This document shows positions 1 through 14,300 of a DNA stretch of 64,000 nucleotides, piece after piece. Within the stretch, counting starts at the first letter, position 1. The number at the start of each line of letters is the position of its first letter. This DNA is from Anthopleura xanthogrammica (taxonomy: Eukaryota > Cnidaria > Anthozoa > Actiniaria > Actiniidae), in the NCBI GenBank assembly GCA_964019055.1, contig OZ025208.1, positions 6,075,790 to 6,139,789 on the forward strand. Reading direction: 5' to 3'. Under the pieces are notes generated by a model that saw only the letters and a program-made list of their open reading frames with translations, did no database searches and was not told the DNA's origin. A program made the translations under genes and the position numbers.

Positions 1-141
1 GCAACAGTTCAGAAATGGAATCGCAAGTATAAAGGCGACCCATCTCGCTTCTTGCACCGTATCCCAAGCTTTCCTAAGGGTTTTAGAGGCACTTTTGGAC
101 CTTTTGTCTTAGAACGAAACCCCTTCTCATTTGTGCCATAC

Positions 142-220
142 CTATCTATTTGGGTTTCGGGGGGAGGGGCAGGTTGGACTTTTATCCGCCCCGTTGCAAG
201 TTTTTTCTTTATTATCTCAG
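142..220 (-). CDS. DLG5-like: DLG5-like: Pro-rich linker exon after PDZ3
   Basis: This is the leftmost exon I can support. It is bounded by a CAG acceptor and a GTATGG donor. It enters in the phase left by the PDZ3 exon (one base carried) and leaves with two bases. It encodes about 26 residues containing PAPPPETQ, as expected of a linker before a further PDZ or SH3 region. No domain can be recognised, so the call rests on phase and splice sites only. Confidence 0.5.
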
Positions 221-3200
221 CTGTATAGTTATTCATTTTAGTATTAGTACTATCATTTCATTTATGTAAGTTAAAAGTGTCCATAACTACTGCAGAGGCG
301 CTACATGTCGATCTTAGTAAAAGGACAAGGGACACAGACTAATATTTTCAATATTAAAGTATTATTTATTTATTTTCATACCTTACGAAGACAGAGTCGT
401 ACGGTGTTTGTTTCAGAACCTCTTCGAAATCTGCCGTAAAGAATAAAATAAAATAAATGAGTGAGAATGTCGCCATTATCAAGAAATAGTATTTGCTTCA
501 ACCAAACTACTGCAAGCCATAAAAAACCTTCCAATTTGCTGATTCGTTTCTCTAGACATTGCAAATGAAAGATACGTGCTGTTGTTTAACTTCAAAGAAA
601 GCCTTATTACTTTGATACTTGATTTAATTTAAAAGCTTCGCCCGTTGGGCATTGTGAGGCTACACCTTGAGACAAGATCAAAAAGCTCGGATATTTTTTG
701 TTCCTCTACATTAAGTGTCACAATACCATGCATCAATGACGAGGTAGTCGTCCTATGAAATTCGCATTGCGAATTTCTGATATGAGGAGTTTGGCTTTGG
801 ATGAGGTAAGTGGATCAGTTTTGCATTGAACTGACGCATTTGCAACAAAACAAAGATCAGTGTCGGATGATATCAGTGGAGAGTTTCGTTTATTTGTCTT
901 TCTTTCATGTTCATCTTCTTAATTTATCTCTCGTCAAATTGTCTTGGTTGTGGTGAACTGTTAATGATAATCGACGCCATATCTGTAACAACGCTTTGTA
1001 TATTTGCCCCCTACCAAGATGGCCGCCGTATCGTATAAGTAGTCCATCGTAATACTGATCAGCTATTGAAGACTTGCTCTAGCCTGAATTTTTCTCCTTC
1101 GATTACCCCCTACCCAGAAATTTAGAATAAATGAGAGGCCCATTGTGATGATAAGAATGGTACGTTGATCTACTTACATTCATTGGACTCGGCTTCGATT
1201 CTCACATATGTACAGCTGCTTAGTAACCGCACAATACGGGTTGCGTAATCCAGTGTTGCTCGAGTGAAATCATAGCAGTTCAACTGTACAAAGAACAAGG
1301 CAAACCATTTGAACATCACTATGCTGATTACACGTTCCTGAAAGCAGAGTCTCCCCTCTTTCTCTCCCCTCTTTAGGCGGGGATATGATGGAGAGACTCT
1401 GTAGAGTCTTTGAGTGTTGTAGAGATTTTTAATATACCACCGTCCACGATTGTGCCGGGACGAACGAGAAAAAAAACGTTTTTTAACCGCATACTTCGTT
1501 ATGCGCAAGAGCAAGTGTAATTTGACGCGACATCTGTCAAAATTATGTGGAGTCTTTTTAACAGCGTTGCTAAGTTACCCCTCGCATGCGCAACATATAC
1601 AACTTCCTTCGTCCGCAGTCTATTTTTCTCCCTCAATTACGCCAAAGAAAAATAGACTCTGCTAGCAGGGAATGATTACACATACGCGTACACAAACAAA
1701 CAAAAAAACACAGAATAAAAAAGGCATTTTAGGATAATGTCGGTTTGCGCTCAGAAAACAGGTTTTCAAATTTAGTTGTTTATCCACAGGAAGCCCAATT
1801 TCATTTTTGTAAGATTATCACATACCTTGAATAGCCGATCTCCGACATTCAATCCAACCGCCCTACACACGGAGTCGTCTGTTAGTTCTTTTACATAGAT
1901 TCCCACCAGATTGCCACCTGTCACTTCTAGGCCTAGACTTTGGAATGCTTGTTTCTCGAGTCGCATTACTCGCACGCTGAAACAAACATACAACATTTGA
2001 TATTGTACATTTCACACTGTACGGCTGGATTTTATAGCCGCCATCTTGGATAGGCTATCTTCTCGCCTTTTTGAGTTAATGAGTTAAATTTGGAAGGAAG
2101 TATAGATATGGATGGGTTGGCTGGTGGGAGGGTGAGTGAGTGGATGAAAGGATAGATGGATGGGTGGGTTTGCTTGTGGGAGGGTGAATGAGTGAATGGA
2201 AGAAATAATATGGGTTGGCTGGTAGGTAAGTGAGTAGATGGAAGGATAGGTGGATGGATGGGTTGGCTGGTGGGAGGGTAATAGAGCGGATAGAAGAAAG
2301 GATATGGGTTGGCTGATAGGTAAGTGAGTGGATGGAAGGAAGGATGGATGAAAAAAAACATTTCTCACTTTATTCCACAGGCTGCGAGTGTTTCCTGGGT
2401 TCCAGTTCTCAGACATCGATCCAGTCCATACCCATCCTCCTCGTCAATTCGGATGGCAGTAATAGTAGACTGGGTACGAGTAAGTCCATAATCACTGGCG
2501 ACCTCTAAGCCCCCTGTTCTCAGCACTGTTGTACTACAGCACTTCCGTCCCATTGATCCAAGTGGGAAAGCCTTTAATTTCATTTCATCCGTTTCATTTT
2601 CTTTGGGGTCTGATGAAAGAAGTTCCGAAGAGTGTCGATCTTCCTCCGAAGCTCCTCCGACGCTGGCAGTTTCGAGCGGTGCGTTGGACGGTACGTATAT
2701 CGCAGTAGCTATGCGTTGCCGCTCTGGCTGATAGATTGGAGTCGAATGAAGAAGACTTCCCGAATGATCAGAGCTTGAGTCAGCGAAACATGAGTCAGCG
2801 TTAGATACCATGGAGCCAAGACTGGAGGCAGCAGAGAGACGCGAGTCACGTGATATCATTGAGATGCTACTGTCATTGGATACCAATGACAGGCGATTTG
2901 CATCATTAGTACCAGACCGAGAGCTGTTGCCAGGGAGACGCCTTAGAACCACATCACTTGTTTCGCTGGTCTAAAGAATACAAGTCAAATATGGTTAATA
3001 AGGCCTTATGTGTGCAATGGTGTGACGAAAAACGTTAATAGACCTCTTCGGCTTGGGCGTAATATTTTCCCATTTCAGATTACGTGTCATTCCCCAGAGT
3101 ATCATTTCATTGTTTAACGATTGCGCATGAGAAGACACATGAATATGGATACAACTCAAACAAAAAATCTTATTCTCAAGAGAATGACACGTGGTCTGAA

Positions 3201-6200
3201 ATGGGAAAACATTACCCCCAAGCCGAAGAGGTCTATTGAAGAATTAGAAAACGCGCGCGAATGTTATAAAGCACACTGGAAGTGCGGGTAGAAAACGAGA
3301 GAAGGTTTACAAGAAGCACGCGATACGTAGCGGCTGTGAATGCTTCTCAACACTTCTTGATTGTTCTGCCAATTCCCAAGCGCTTATAACTGCATACAGA
3401 ACAGCGGGACACATTATTTATTTATTTTATGAAATACACATAAGAATAGGTAAATAATCGAGCAACCTGTGTGCTCTCAAGGAATGAATCAGTTCCTTAA
3501 ATAAGAAGACGAGATTTATGATAGTGTATTAATAACAAGGTAATCATATTTACCTTGAACCAGTGTATTTTTAAGTTTTTTCATTTGCTTTTTATCGAGA
3601 AAGGAAACGAATGGAAGAACGAGAGAGTTATCACTTACCGCGTTATTCGCATGCTTTATCTTATCCTTTAAACGAAAGATGAATGATAGGAAAAGAAAGA
3701 AGAAATAAGAAATGAGAACTGAGCTGACATTATATCATCAACATGATCAGACCCTTTTCCAGTTCGAGCAATACCACTTGTGTTCCTTCACTACAGATTT
3801 AGTTTTTTGATCATGATGTCAAAACAATTCCACTTAACTTCACTGGAACACATGAATATTCTGCACAAAATCGAGGCTAACCCTGCGTAAATGAATCTGG
3901 AACACAGCGGTATTTCACGAACTGGAAAAGGTCTATTGTTTGTTACGTTTGGTTTCGTGTTTTGGTCAATTAGCCTACCTTTCGTTCATGTGAATGGCTG
4001 GAGCTTTTAATGGTTCTTGTGATGTTGAATTTCACTTTTTCACCAGCAGCTTTCTTGGTGACTTTATCAAGCGATGAAGAGATGATTTTATCAAGATGTT
4101 TACCATTGACCTACAAGATAGTATTATAACATTACAAAACTCAACATCTAGTGGTGAAATATTTCCTCTTCTTTGCACAAGATGAGTAGGAATGTCAATG
4201 GTAGATCCTTAGAAGAATTTCAGTGATGAGAATTCCCTTTTAATTTCATATTTTCATTTGTATTCAGTATCTGGGTCCCTTGTCCTCGCGGTAGAATCAG
4301 TACCCGGACCACTTTCTAGCGATGTAATAGTGGGCCATATGCATAGGTCTTGTAGCAGATTTGCATTAGTTTCCCTTGCAAAGAAAATTGTGCTCTAGCA
4401 CTTTACAAGCATCTAGGGCTTAGTCGCTTTGCCTTGCATTCGAACCATTTTTAAATGGGCCAGTGCCATGGCCCCAAAGAGGGATTTACAGTAATTTAGA
4501 ATATCTAATAAGTGGCCAGTGGCCACATGACAATGCCTTCAGGGTGGCTGCTTAGTAGATGTTATACTGTATGTTAAGGAATAATTTTATCACGTGCCAA
4601 TAACCTACCTTGTGAATGTAGTCCCCTACATCCAAGCCTCGACTATCTGAGCTCGCTGCTGCACCGAATGAATTCTCTTTCACGTACAAACCACACTCAA
4701 ATCCAAGACCTAAAACAAAGAAATAAGTTATTGGGAATAAAATAAAATGGATGAGTTGTTTGCCTTACGGATTCTTAGAAGCCATGACATTCTCATGTTC
4801 AGCACTGCAAATAGTTTGGATGCGAGGATTTCTCACAGACACAAACTACGCACAAACTACACTATCGGTCTGTTGGTTGAGATTCTAAGTGATTTAAACC
4901 TGAGGTCATCTGATGGAAGATTGAACTAACAGATGGAACCCTTATAACAACCTCTGGGCTGATCTAAGTCAGGGCATGGCTATCTCACAGAACCCTTATA
5001 ACAACCTCTGGGCTGATCTAAGTCAGGGCATGGCTATCTCACAGAACCCTTATAACAACCTCTGGGCTGATCTAAGTCAGGGCATGGCTATCTCACAGAA
5101 CCCTTATAACAACCTCTGGGCTGATCTAAGTCAGGGCAGGGCTATCTCACAGAACCCTTATAACAACCTCTGGGCTGATCTAAGTCAGGACATGGCTATC
5201 TCACAGAACCCTTATAACAACCTCTGGGCTGATCTAAGTCAGGGCATGGCTATCTCACAGAACCCTTATAACAACCTCTGGGCTGATCTAAGTCAGGGCA
5301 TGGCTATCTCACAGAACCCTTATAACAACCTCTGGGCTGATCTAAGTCAGGACATGGCTAACTCACAGAACCTTTATAACAACCTCTGGGCTGATCTAAG
5401 TCAGGGCATGGCTAACTCACAGAACCCTTATAACAACCTCTGGGCTGATCTAAGTCAGGGCATGGCTATCTCACAGAACCAATATAACAACCTCTGGGCT
5501 GATCTAAGTCAGGGCATGGCTAACTCACAGATGAAAACAAACAGTATGTACAAACCTGTTTTCGATTTCTTAGGGATTTTCATTTCAACGTCAAAAGTCA
5601 ACTGACAGTTCGTCGTTTGCCGTCGAAGAACCTGATCCCAAAAACAACAATTTTGAATTAGTATCTAAAAAATATGGACATATTATCACTGCAACAACTC
5701 ACTTATAATCCCTTTTTATATAAGATATAAGAAAAGAAAAAGAAAAGAAAAAAACCGTTACCAAGGTAATGGTGGATGTAGCGCCGTCCAGTACAGACCT
5801 CACAAGGTTCTGGTCGTTTTCATTGACTGACATATCATTAATAGATATAATCTCGTCATATTTCCTGGAAAAAAAATTCCAGAACTTTCGTCAAGCAATT
5901 TCACTTGGATTTCACATCAAAAGACCTCTTTACTTTCGTCGTTTGTTGTGCCCATTTCAGACCACGTGATGCCACTCTTGCGATTCTTTCATGTGTTAAT
6001 ATTTTAACAAAAGAAGATTTCTCAAGAGAATGTCATGTGGTCTGAAATGGGCAATTTGCTTACGAGAGCTCTATTCATATTTTAGACAGAAAGCTTTAAA
6101 AGTTTTCTAATTTATCTAAAAAAAGTTGAGAACCTAGATAGATCTCTTAAGCTTGGGCGTAATGTTTTCCCATTCAAAATAAAATGTCATCCTCTTGGGA

Positions 6201-8270
6201 ATTAAATTCGTTGTTTGAGTTTTACCCATTTTCATGTGTCTTCTCATGTGCAACCGTTAAACAAAGAAAAGATACTCGAGAAAATAACAAATGGGTATTA
6301 AATGGGAAAAAGTTCCTCCAAGGTAAAGAGGTCTATCAATTAAGTGTTAATACCCAGTTTCTAGATTTAGCTTACTGGATGTTTTTAGCTGCTCCCAACG
6401 CCTTGTCGACTTCCATGACAGCAATGTACGCTCGGCCATGACACGAGACACGAGCAATCTTGATGCTCTCTAAAGGATCATCCTACAACAAGACCAAAAA
6501 TGGTGATCTTTATTTGGAACAGCTAGTGACATCTAATGTTTGGTATAAAGTAGCATAGAAAGTTGGGGATACAATCACCGGGACCACTCTAACAAAGATA
6601 GCCAATCAGGTTACAGAGTGAAAATGGCAGCCAATCAGGATAGAGAGAAATCAGTTGGTTAACTTTGTAAGAGTGTTCCCAGTGTGTCTTTACAGTAATT
6701 TGTTCTAGTTTCGTGTAGTTTGTGTTGCAGGTTTTCCAGCATACTTTCGGCTTCTGTGCTGACATTACTTACACATGAATATAATACATTTCAAGTCTGG
6801 TGAGCAGCATGTAACAAAACCTTCACCACATTTTTCGGAAAAGCTGTATTTCATTTCGAGAAAGTTAAACTAAAGGCTGTCATGAGTTCAGTTAAAATCG
6901 TCCTAAACTCTTGACGACCTTGAAGTGGTTGATGGATCAAGTGACATCAGTTGACTGCTTTGCTTACCTGCTTTAACTGTGATGTGACCTCTTTGCCTTC
7001 AAGTCGCTGAAGATCCTTCGAAAACCAAAATGAAAACCCGTTATAATAGGATAAAAATACAACTATATAATCATTATGGCAATTATTGTTATTCACAATC
7101 TTTCCATACATCCGTTCACTTGTCAAACACAAACCATTCAATCTAGGCTCCAAGGTATTTTCAAAGGATTTTTTTAAATTTGAACCTTGCAGCCTCGACT
7201 GAATGCTTTGAGTTTGACCAGTGAACCGATGTATGGAAAGTGGTGAATAGTCAATAGCTGTATTGATCGATCACTGAGTTCCGTATTTCATACACCATGT
7301 CATCCCCTTTGACTTTCATCCATATTCATGTGTCTTCTCAAACATTAGTGGTAAACAAAGATGGATTGACACGTGATCTGAATTGGAAATAGAGACCCCT
7401 TCCACTAAATACAAACGCGGAGGTCAAAACAACGAAAGATGTTAACATAAAGATCCTCAAAGAAAAAAAATATGTTTTTAGTTTTGACCCCAAGATATCT
7501 GAATTAGTGCAAGGAGTCTATAGTGGTTAGATCTATACCTCTAAACTTCCAGACCAGTCTTGGCTTGAGCAAAAATGACAGTCCTTAGAAGAACACGTGG
7601 ATGCAGAATCACTCGAGGCTAAACCAGTCCTCGCCAGACGATTGAGTAATCGATTATAATCCTCTTTCAGTTTATCGAGCTTTTCCGCCGTAGAAAAGCA
7701 CTTTTGAATCGCTTCGTCTCGCGCTAAAACAATAGCCGCCATTTCTCGATGTAATTTCTTTCTTTCTTTGACCGAATGTCTCCACTGCTCTTTTGCATGA
7801 TCCCTTTCTTTTCTCGAACTTTCGAATTTTTCCGTAATAGCTGTTAATTTAGCATCCAGTTCTAGGCACCTTTGCTGTGCCTTAATGAGTTCAGTTTTTG
7901 TCTTTTGTAATAATTGTTCTCTTTCGAGTCTATACTTCGTTATGTTGTCGTGTTCGACCATCGAATCGATTCTCTCTCTTTCAGTCGAGTTTAGGTGCTC
8001 GTTTAGAACCGCAAAGTCTTCCAGAAGTTTCTCTCTGGAGTCCATTTCTTGCTTCATTCGTGTTTCAGCCTTTTCAATTTGGAAAACCATATCCTCTCGA
8101 CTTGATTTAACCTGAAGATGGCGGAAATGAAAACATTAAATAATAAAGCACTTGAAAGGTTTTTTTTTGAAATGGGAAATATTCTAGTCGATATTAGTGT
8201 CGCCTTTTTTAAGCTATTCTAGTGTGTTTTATAATTTCCTTCTTTTCAATTTGTGTCCATGACAAACGTT

Positions 8271-8308
<38 letters not shown>

Positions 8309-11300
8309 CTTTAATATTTTTTATTATTGCTTTGTTTGTTGCTCGTTGTCTTTGTTGTTTGTTTGTCAGTTTTGTTGATGTTTATTATTCTGCTTGTTGG
8401 TTTTTTTGGTTGTTTCAGGCTTCGTTTCTTCGTTTCTTAAACGACATGTTTTTGAACTTACTGTTAGCGTGGATATTTGTTTATGTGTTTGATATTCCTG
8501 CTACTAATTTATAAACTTCATATTTGATATATTTCAACGTCATATCATCTTTTCCTTGCTGACATAGTCACTCTAATAGCCAATGTGCATCGAAGCTCAC
8601 AAGGCACTCTGGGAAAGTGAATTCTTCAAAAATGTAACAGGGAAATCAAAGGAACTATCAGAAAAAATTTACTCTGTTATTTTCGTCTGCTGAAATCCTT
8701 TTATTTCCATAGAAAATGTCGAAGGAAAAATTGTCAGATGAATTTTTAAAGGAGCCAAAAAAGCGTGAGAACTCACTTTCCCATCATGCTTTGTGCTAGA
8801 ATTTCGAGCTCATGCACATTGGCTATTCATGATATTCCAGTAATCCACAAAACATCTTAATTGCCAAAAAAAAAACACCTTTGGCCTAAAGCATAATTCA
8901 TATAGGAAACAGCCCCACAATTAATACGACTCGTATCGTCATTCAGTTTTGAATTTCATTTTCGTAATTTAGTATTGACAAAAGACAAAGGCCATACAGC
9001 TGCCACTGGAGAAATAGTAAACCTATAGTTTCGTATCTATAAATAAAGTATACGGCATTATTCACATATCAATCAAGAACTTCCTTCTATAAAACCAGCA
9101 GGAAAACACATCAACACAACTATTATTTTAATTTTGATGGGCTTGAAACCAAATATTTGCCAATAAATAGAAAATAAATTTCAAAAGCTAAGATCTATCG
9201 CGTACGTGCACAAATGTTTATTCAGATACGACTAATTGTTTATTTATCCACTTATTATGCTATATACATTTAATGTCCAATAACGTTTAAAAAAATAGCG
9301 TGCGACAGTGAGACGATGGAAAATTAATAACGACAGAGTCTCACGGAAACCTTTTCAATTTACTAAAAAAGATCATAAATTTCGGCACTTTTTGTACATC
9401 TTAGTAATTGTCAGATAATCTCGAAGAACAAGATTATGACTGAGGAAATTGCTTATCAAGTCAAAATAATGGTTTCTATGGCAACGGATCACTAAAGATT
9501 ATTCCCGCGCAGTCACGCTGAAGCGAATGAATTTGCAATTCCTCAAGATCTATAGAACCTTTTTTGCATTTCATTTGCATGAAAAGCGAAAGAAGATCTG
9601 ACAACACCATGGTGTCATGTTGGCAGACAGCGCCATGGGGTTATGAATAAGAATTTTTTTCCCGATTTAGCAGCAGATCGCTGACAACAAAATATGTGGC
9701 TTCTAAACTCAGTCTCGAATATCAAAAATTAAACTTGATGTTTTTTGAAGAAATTAAGGGCTGCAATGTTGAATAATCAAAATAATTTTTTGGGGGGTTT
9801 TCTTCTTAAGTTATGGCAACATATATGACAACCATGCTAACAATTGCCAGTCAGCGAAGAATTGCATACCATTTTCATATTTCAATAAAGTAAGATGCCA
9901 TCGAGATAGAAGAAATAAAAGACGATAAAAAGTTCCCAAAGTGAACGCAGATGGAAAGAATTTATTTTGAAGTCAGGGTGACCATGTTGCTAGGGACAAG
10001 TGTTTTGTTGCCTAGTTACATGAAGGTAGCAACAAATGGGGCAACTGAATAGCAATGACCCCCCACCCCCTCTCAACCCCCCAACCCACAAATCACGGAC
10101 ACAGCTATAGAGTGTGGTGACATACACTTTTTGTCATTTGACCAGTGAATATGCAAAGCAAGATCATTTGTCATCAGCTACAAACATACACCTTACATAC
10201 CTTGTTAAGTTCTTTCATCAAGGAATCAACCTGGTCTAGAGTGCTTTCCCACTTAGTGGCAGCCTTGCCCCATTCTTCAAGTGCTCTATCCCTCTCACTT
10301 ACAATCTGATCCCTTTGTTCTATCACATGAGCAAGCTCTTCTAACGCAATCTCTTTATCAGTTTCTGCTGAAATTAGCTTTTTTTCCAACGTCTCTAAAA
10401 TACTTTTCTTTGCCTGGTCACCACCTGAAAGTGCTTCGGAAAGCTGTCGTACATATTTGCGAAGTGCTATCGATTCTACGAGAGCTTTGATAGTGGTTTC
10501 CTTAAGTTTATCACATTCTTTACAAGCATGTGTATGGTTTAAGTGAACTGCATACCCACTTGCTTCAATAATTGTCTCAGTAGTATTTTCCTCGACTTTT
10601 GAAGGATAAATTACCGTTTTACTTTGCCCTGGAACTCCATTCATATCACCAGAATCCTGAAATCCTAAAGCTTCCTTCTCAATAATAGCTTCCATCGAGG
10701 TTTTCCCTGGTCCATTAAAATTAGAACTCAACAACGATTTTAGATTCTCATTCTCAAGCTCTGCGTCGTGTAGCTTCGCTGTCATCTTACGTAGTTTCAA
10801 ATTCATCTCCCGTAGTTCTTCTTTGATTTTTTCATTTTCAAATACTCCATCGTCTTTCCCTTCCAAATTCTCTGAATTTTTTTCGACCAAGACATCAGTT
10901 TTATCCGAGTCTGAAATTCCACTTGATGTTCTGTCCCTTCCATCTTTACCGGCTTGATCTTTGTGATGTTTCCGGGAGCCAAGAGACACTGACCTGAAAA
11001 TGCGAGTAGAGGCTTTTCGTTCGCCTGATGCAGACTTCTTTGGCATGTCTGCGGCTGATTTTGACCTCGTTAGGTTATCAGAAGCATCTGAAATAAAAAA
11101 TATATTCTTAGAAATCTGTAAACATTTCAATAATTCTGCAACTTGGAGAGCTTAGGACAAGAAGGAAAGTATTATAAGTATTAAATCACAAACCTATGTA
11201 GTGTACTTAAACTCGAAAGTGAGAAACCACTGGTTTGAGTAAACAAGAGAAGGTTACTCTTTCGCTTATGACAAATTACGAAGTCTCTATGCTGATTGAT

Positions 11301-14300
11301 TCATGGGGCTTTATCATTGCTACCAATGAAACTGCATTAATAATGCGGCGAGAACTTCTAGAATGAATGGCTTAAGCATAAACAAAACTTGTCATTTGGT
11401 AACGCCACAATTACATCAAAAGAAAACTGATCGAAATACATAACGGTTACTAAAAATTTCGTAAAATTTTTCCATTTTCTTAAAAAACGTTGGCTATATA
11501 AAAAATATTTTATTTTTTGTTTGTTTAAATTTTTAACTAATTTGCATATAGTAACGGTCGAATAGCGAGCACACTAGTTTAATATTGAAGCTTTATTCTT
11601 CGTTAAAAAAAACTTTCTCGGTATTATTCGTCTGGGTAGAAAAAATCTATTTAAACAGGCGTCTAAATACACCTTTGGACTAAGATTATGATGGTTTGAA
11701 ATAAATATAAGCGCGTAAATTACTCACAAATTTTAAAGTAGAGGTCAGCAACGAAAATAGAAGCAGGATTCGAAAGAAATTAGCCGGCTCGTTATTAAAT
11801 CGTAAAGACCCATAAAAATATAAAAGTCTCAATAGGAATGAAAGAAAGGCTGTTGTGCGGTGTAATTGAATGAAGTAAATCTAGGAAAATGGGAATACTA
11901 TGCAACAGATATCTGGAAAAAGACTATGAGGGTCAGGTTCTGGTTTGACGAGGTTTTTGGAGAGCTTTAGATTTTAGTGGTTGCCTTTCAACTAACTTAA
12001 TGACATCAGTATATGTAAACTTCTCTCCGTAGATCGTAGAATACTGTTTTTCTCAATGACTGTGTCATCCCTAAGTATTAAATACCGGTGTAGGATTGAA
12101 AATGCCGGCGCTCTATTTATGCAAGATCGCAGAATTCTAAAAAGGACAATCGATAATTTGATCAAAACGAATCAAAGGGAAACCAAAGACCAAATGGCAA
12201 GAGCTGGGGAATCTTCAAACTTTCGTTCGATCGACTTACCAAATTATCTTGAAAGTGAAACGTCCCACACGCCTCATAAAGTAAAATTAAATGAGTTTGA
12301 AAATACAGCTCCAATTTTGCTGTGGTTTTGGCTTGAAATACCCTACTTCGGTCTACGAGTTGGATTAGGTCACTGAGCGTGTCGTAAAACGATCCTTCGA
12401 ATATCGTGGTCCTATTCAAGTCCGTACCTGTATTCACGGCTTTTTTTTCACAACACTGATAGAGTTACAGGTTGTCGACTAGACAACTGGTCTTTCATTA
12501 TGGTTTACAGAGATTTAGGCTTTCTCGCATAGCTTGCTGTATCGATCAGGTCTGGACGTAACCACATATGCAAATCAAGTGCCAAACTTTCCACATGGGT
12601 TCAGATGTGATTGATGCAAGTTTACTCCGCACTCTCTTGGCAAACATTTGTCCCGTGTTAATTATAAACAACAAACTCCTTCACAAACTCCCTTGATCCA
12701 TCACAATTACAATATCCTTCTTCATATAATTACAATACCTTTCAGCAGTTTTCACCGTTAGAGAAAGAACCACCATCTCATCGCTTAAGTCTCGTTCCAA
12801 ATCTAAACCCACTGACAATCTAGTTGGTTGTCTTGTCAATAATCTAGTGAATTATTGATTTAAGACCATGTAACTCTCAAAACCGAGGTCACAGAAGAGT
12901 TTATTCGAAAAAGACGAGCAATATATTCTGTGGTTTCGAGTTGCTCATTTAGTTCCTTCAGCGTGATACGAAACGGTCGCATAATTTTCGTACTGGTAAA
13001 TTGGTTCGTATAACATAAACAAAATAATCTAAGCTGCCGAGCGCATGCGTGGAATAATAATGCTGAAGTAACATCAGCTCTCTCCCGCCGAGGATAATAA
13101 GTCACACAATTAAGAAAAAAAGCATTTGGAAGGGTAAAGGTGCTCTTGATGTTTGAGAGAGAACAATGGTGTATGTAGAGACCCCTTTCACGTGACGTCA
13201 AAGCAGCTCAATTTTGGAGGACAAAACAAAAAAAATTCAATTCCTGGGAATTGGAACTTATTTTTTTGTCCTCTAAATTGAGCTGCATTCCGACGTGAAA
13301 CGTCACGTGATAGACCACGTGCCATTTCTTTAAGAGCATTCTCAAAAAAATTTCATGAGCAAATAAACCACAAGAGCAATGACCGGGGAAAAGCCCATGG
13401 TCCCAAAAATACGTAATAACCAATGTCTCGATACAATGCACCATGGGATACAACGGGCTGAAAAACTGACCTATCCTGTTACAAATAAGTCCCATGAATC
13501 ATTGCAAATCAGACTATATAAGGGAGGCGTCATAATAAATACACTCTAAGGTTACATGAAGACGGTTATAACTATATATATATGTATATAGATATATAGA
13601 GGCTGTTCACCAGGCAGGAGGTCCGGATAGACCCCTTTCACGTGACGTTAAAGCAGCTCAATCTTAAGGATGAAAACAAAAGAATTTCAATCTCCTGAGA
13701 ATTGGAACCTATTGTTTTGTCCTCTAAATTGAGCTGCATCCCGACGTGCTGCAAGGAGTCTATAGGGGAAAACTATGCAACGACATTCAGGCTACATTAT
13801 GATTAGCTGTATTTCCTAAGGTATGGAATAAATATGTACATATTTATACATTTTACAGAAGACATACCAGTAAATATAACGGGATGATCACGTGACTTAC
13901 TCAGCGTCAATTCTGAAGCAGTTGATCCATTCAGTGTATCTGGTTTGCTTCCAAAGCCAGGGGAAAGTTCAGGTACAGACGAGATGGCTGGTATAGCAGA
14001 TACAGCCGGAACAGCAGGCAATGCAGCCGTAGCTGTCACCCGGTTCTTCAGTAAGGAAACACTGGAGAAGCTGTGAGATCTTAGAATACCATCGTCCTCT
14101 TGAGCGGGATCCTCGCTGGTGTTTCGTGAAGATCTACGAGCTGACAAATAAAAAAACATTGCACGGTAAAACGGATTTGTCGTTACTCTCATAGTCAACC
14201 TTTGGCTCTCATCAGCCACAGTCACTCATGAGATTGTCATGAGTGTATGAGAGCTAAAGGTTGACTGTCTACATATGGGCGAAGGAATGATTCAAAGTCC

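Noticed and set aside
12056..12437. Two overlapping open frames on opposite strands, about 90-106 residues
   Set aside because: No domain, no splice sites fitting the gene's phase, and the two frames contradict each other.
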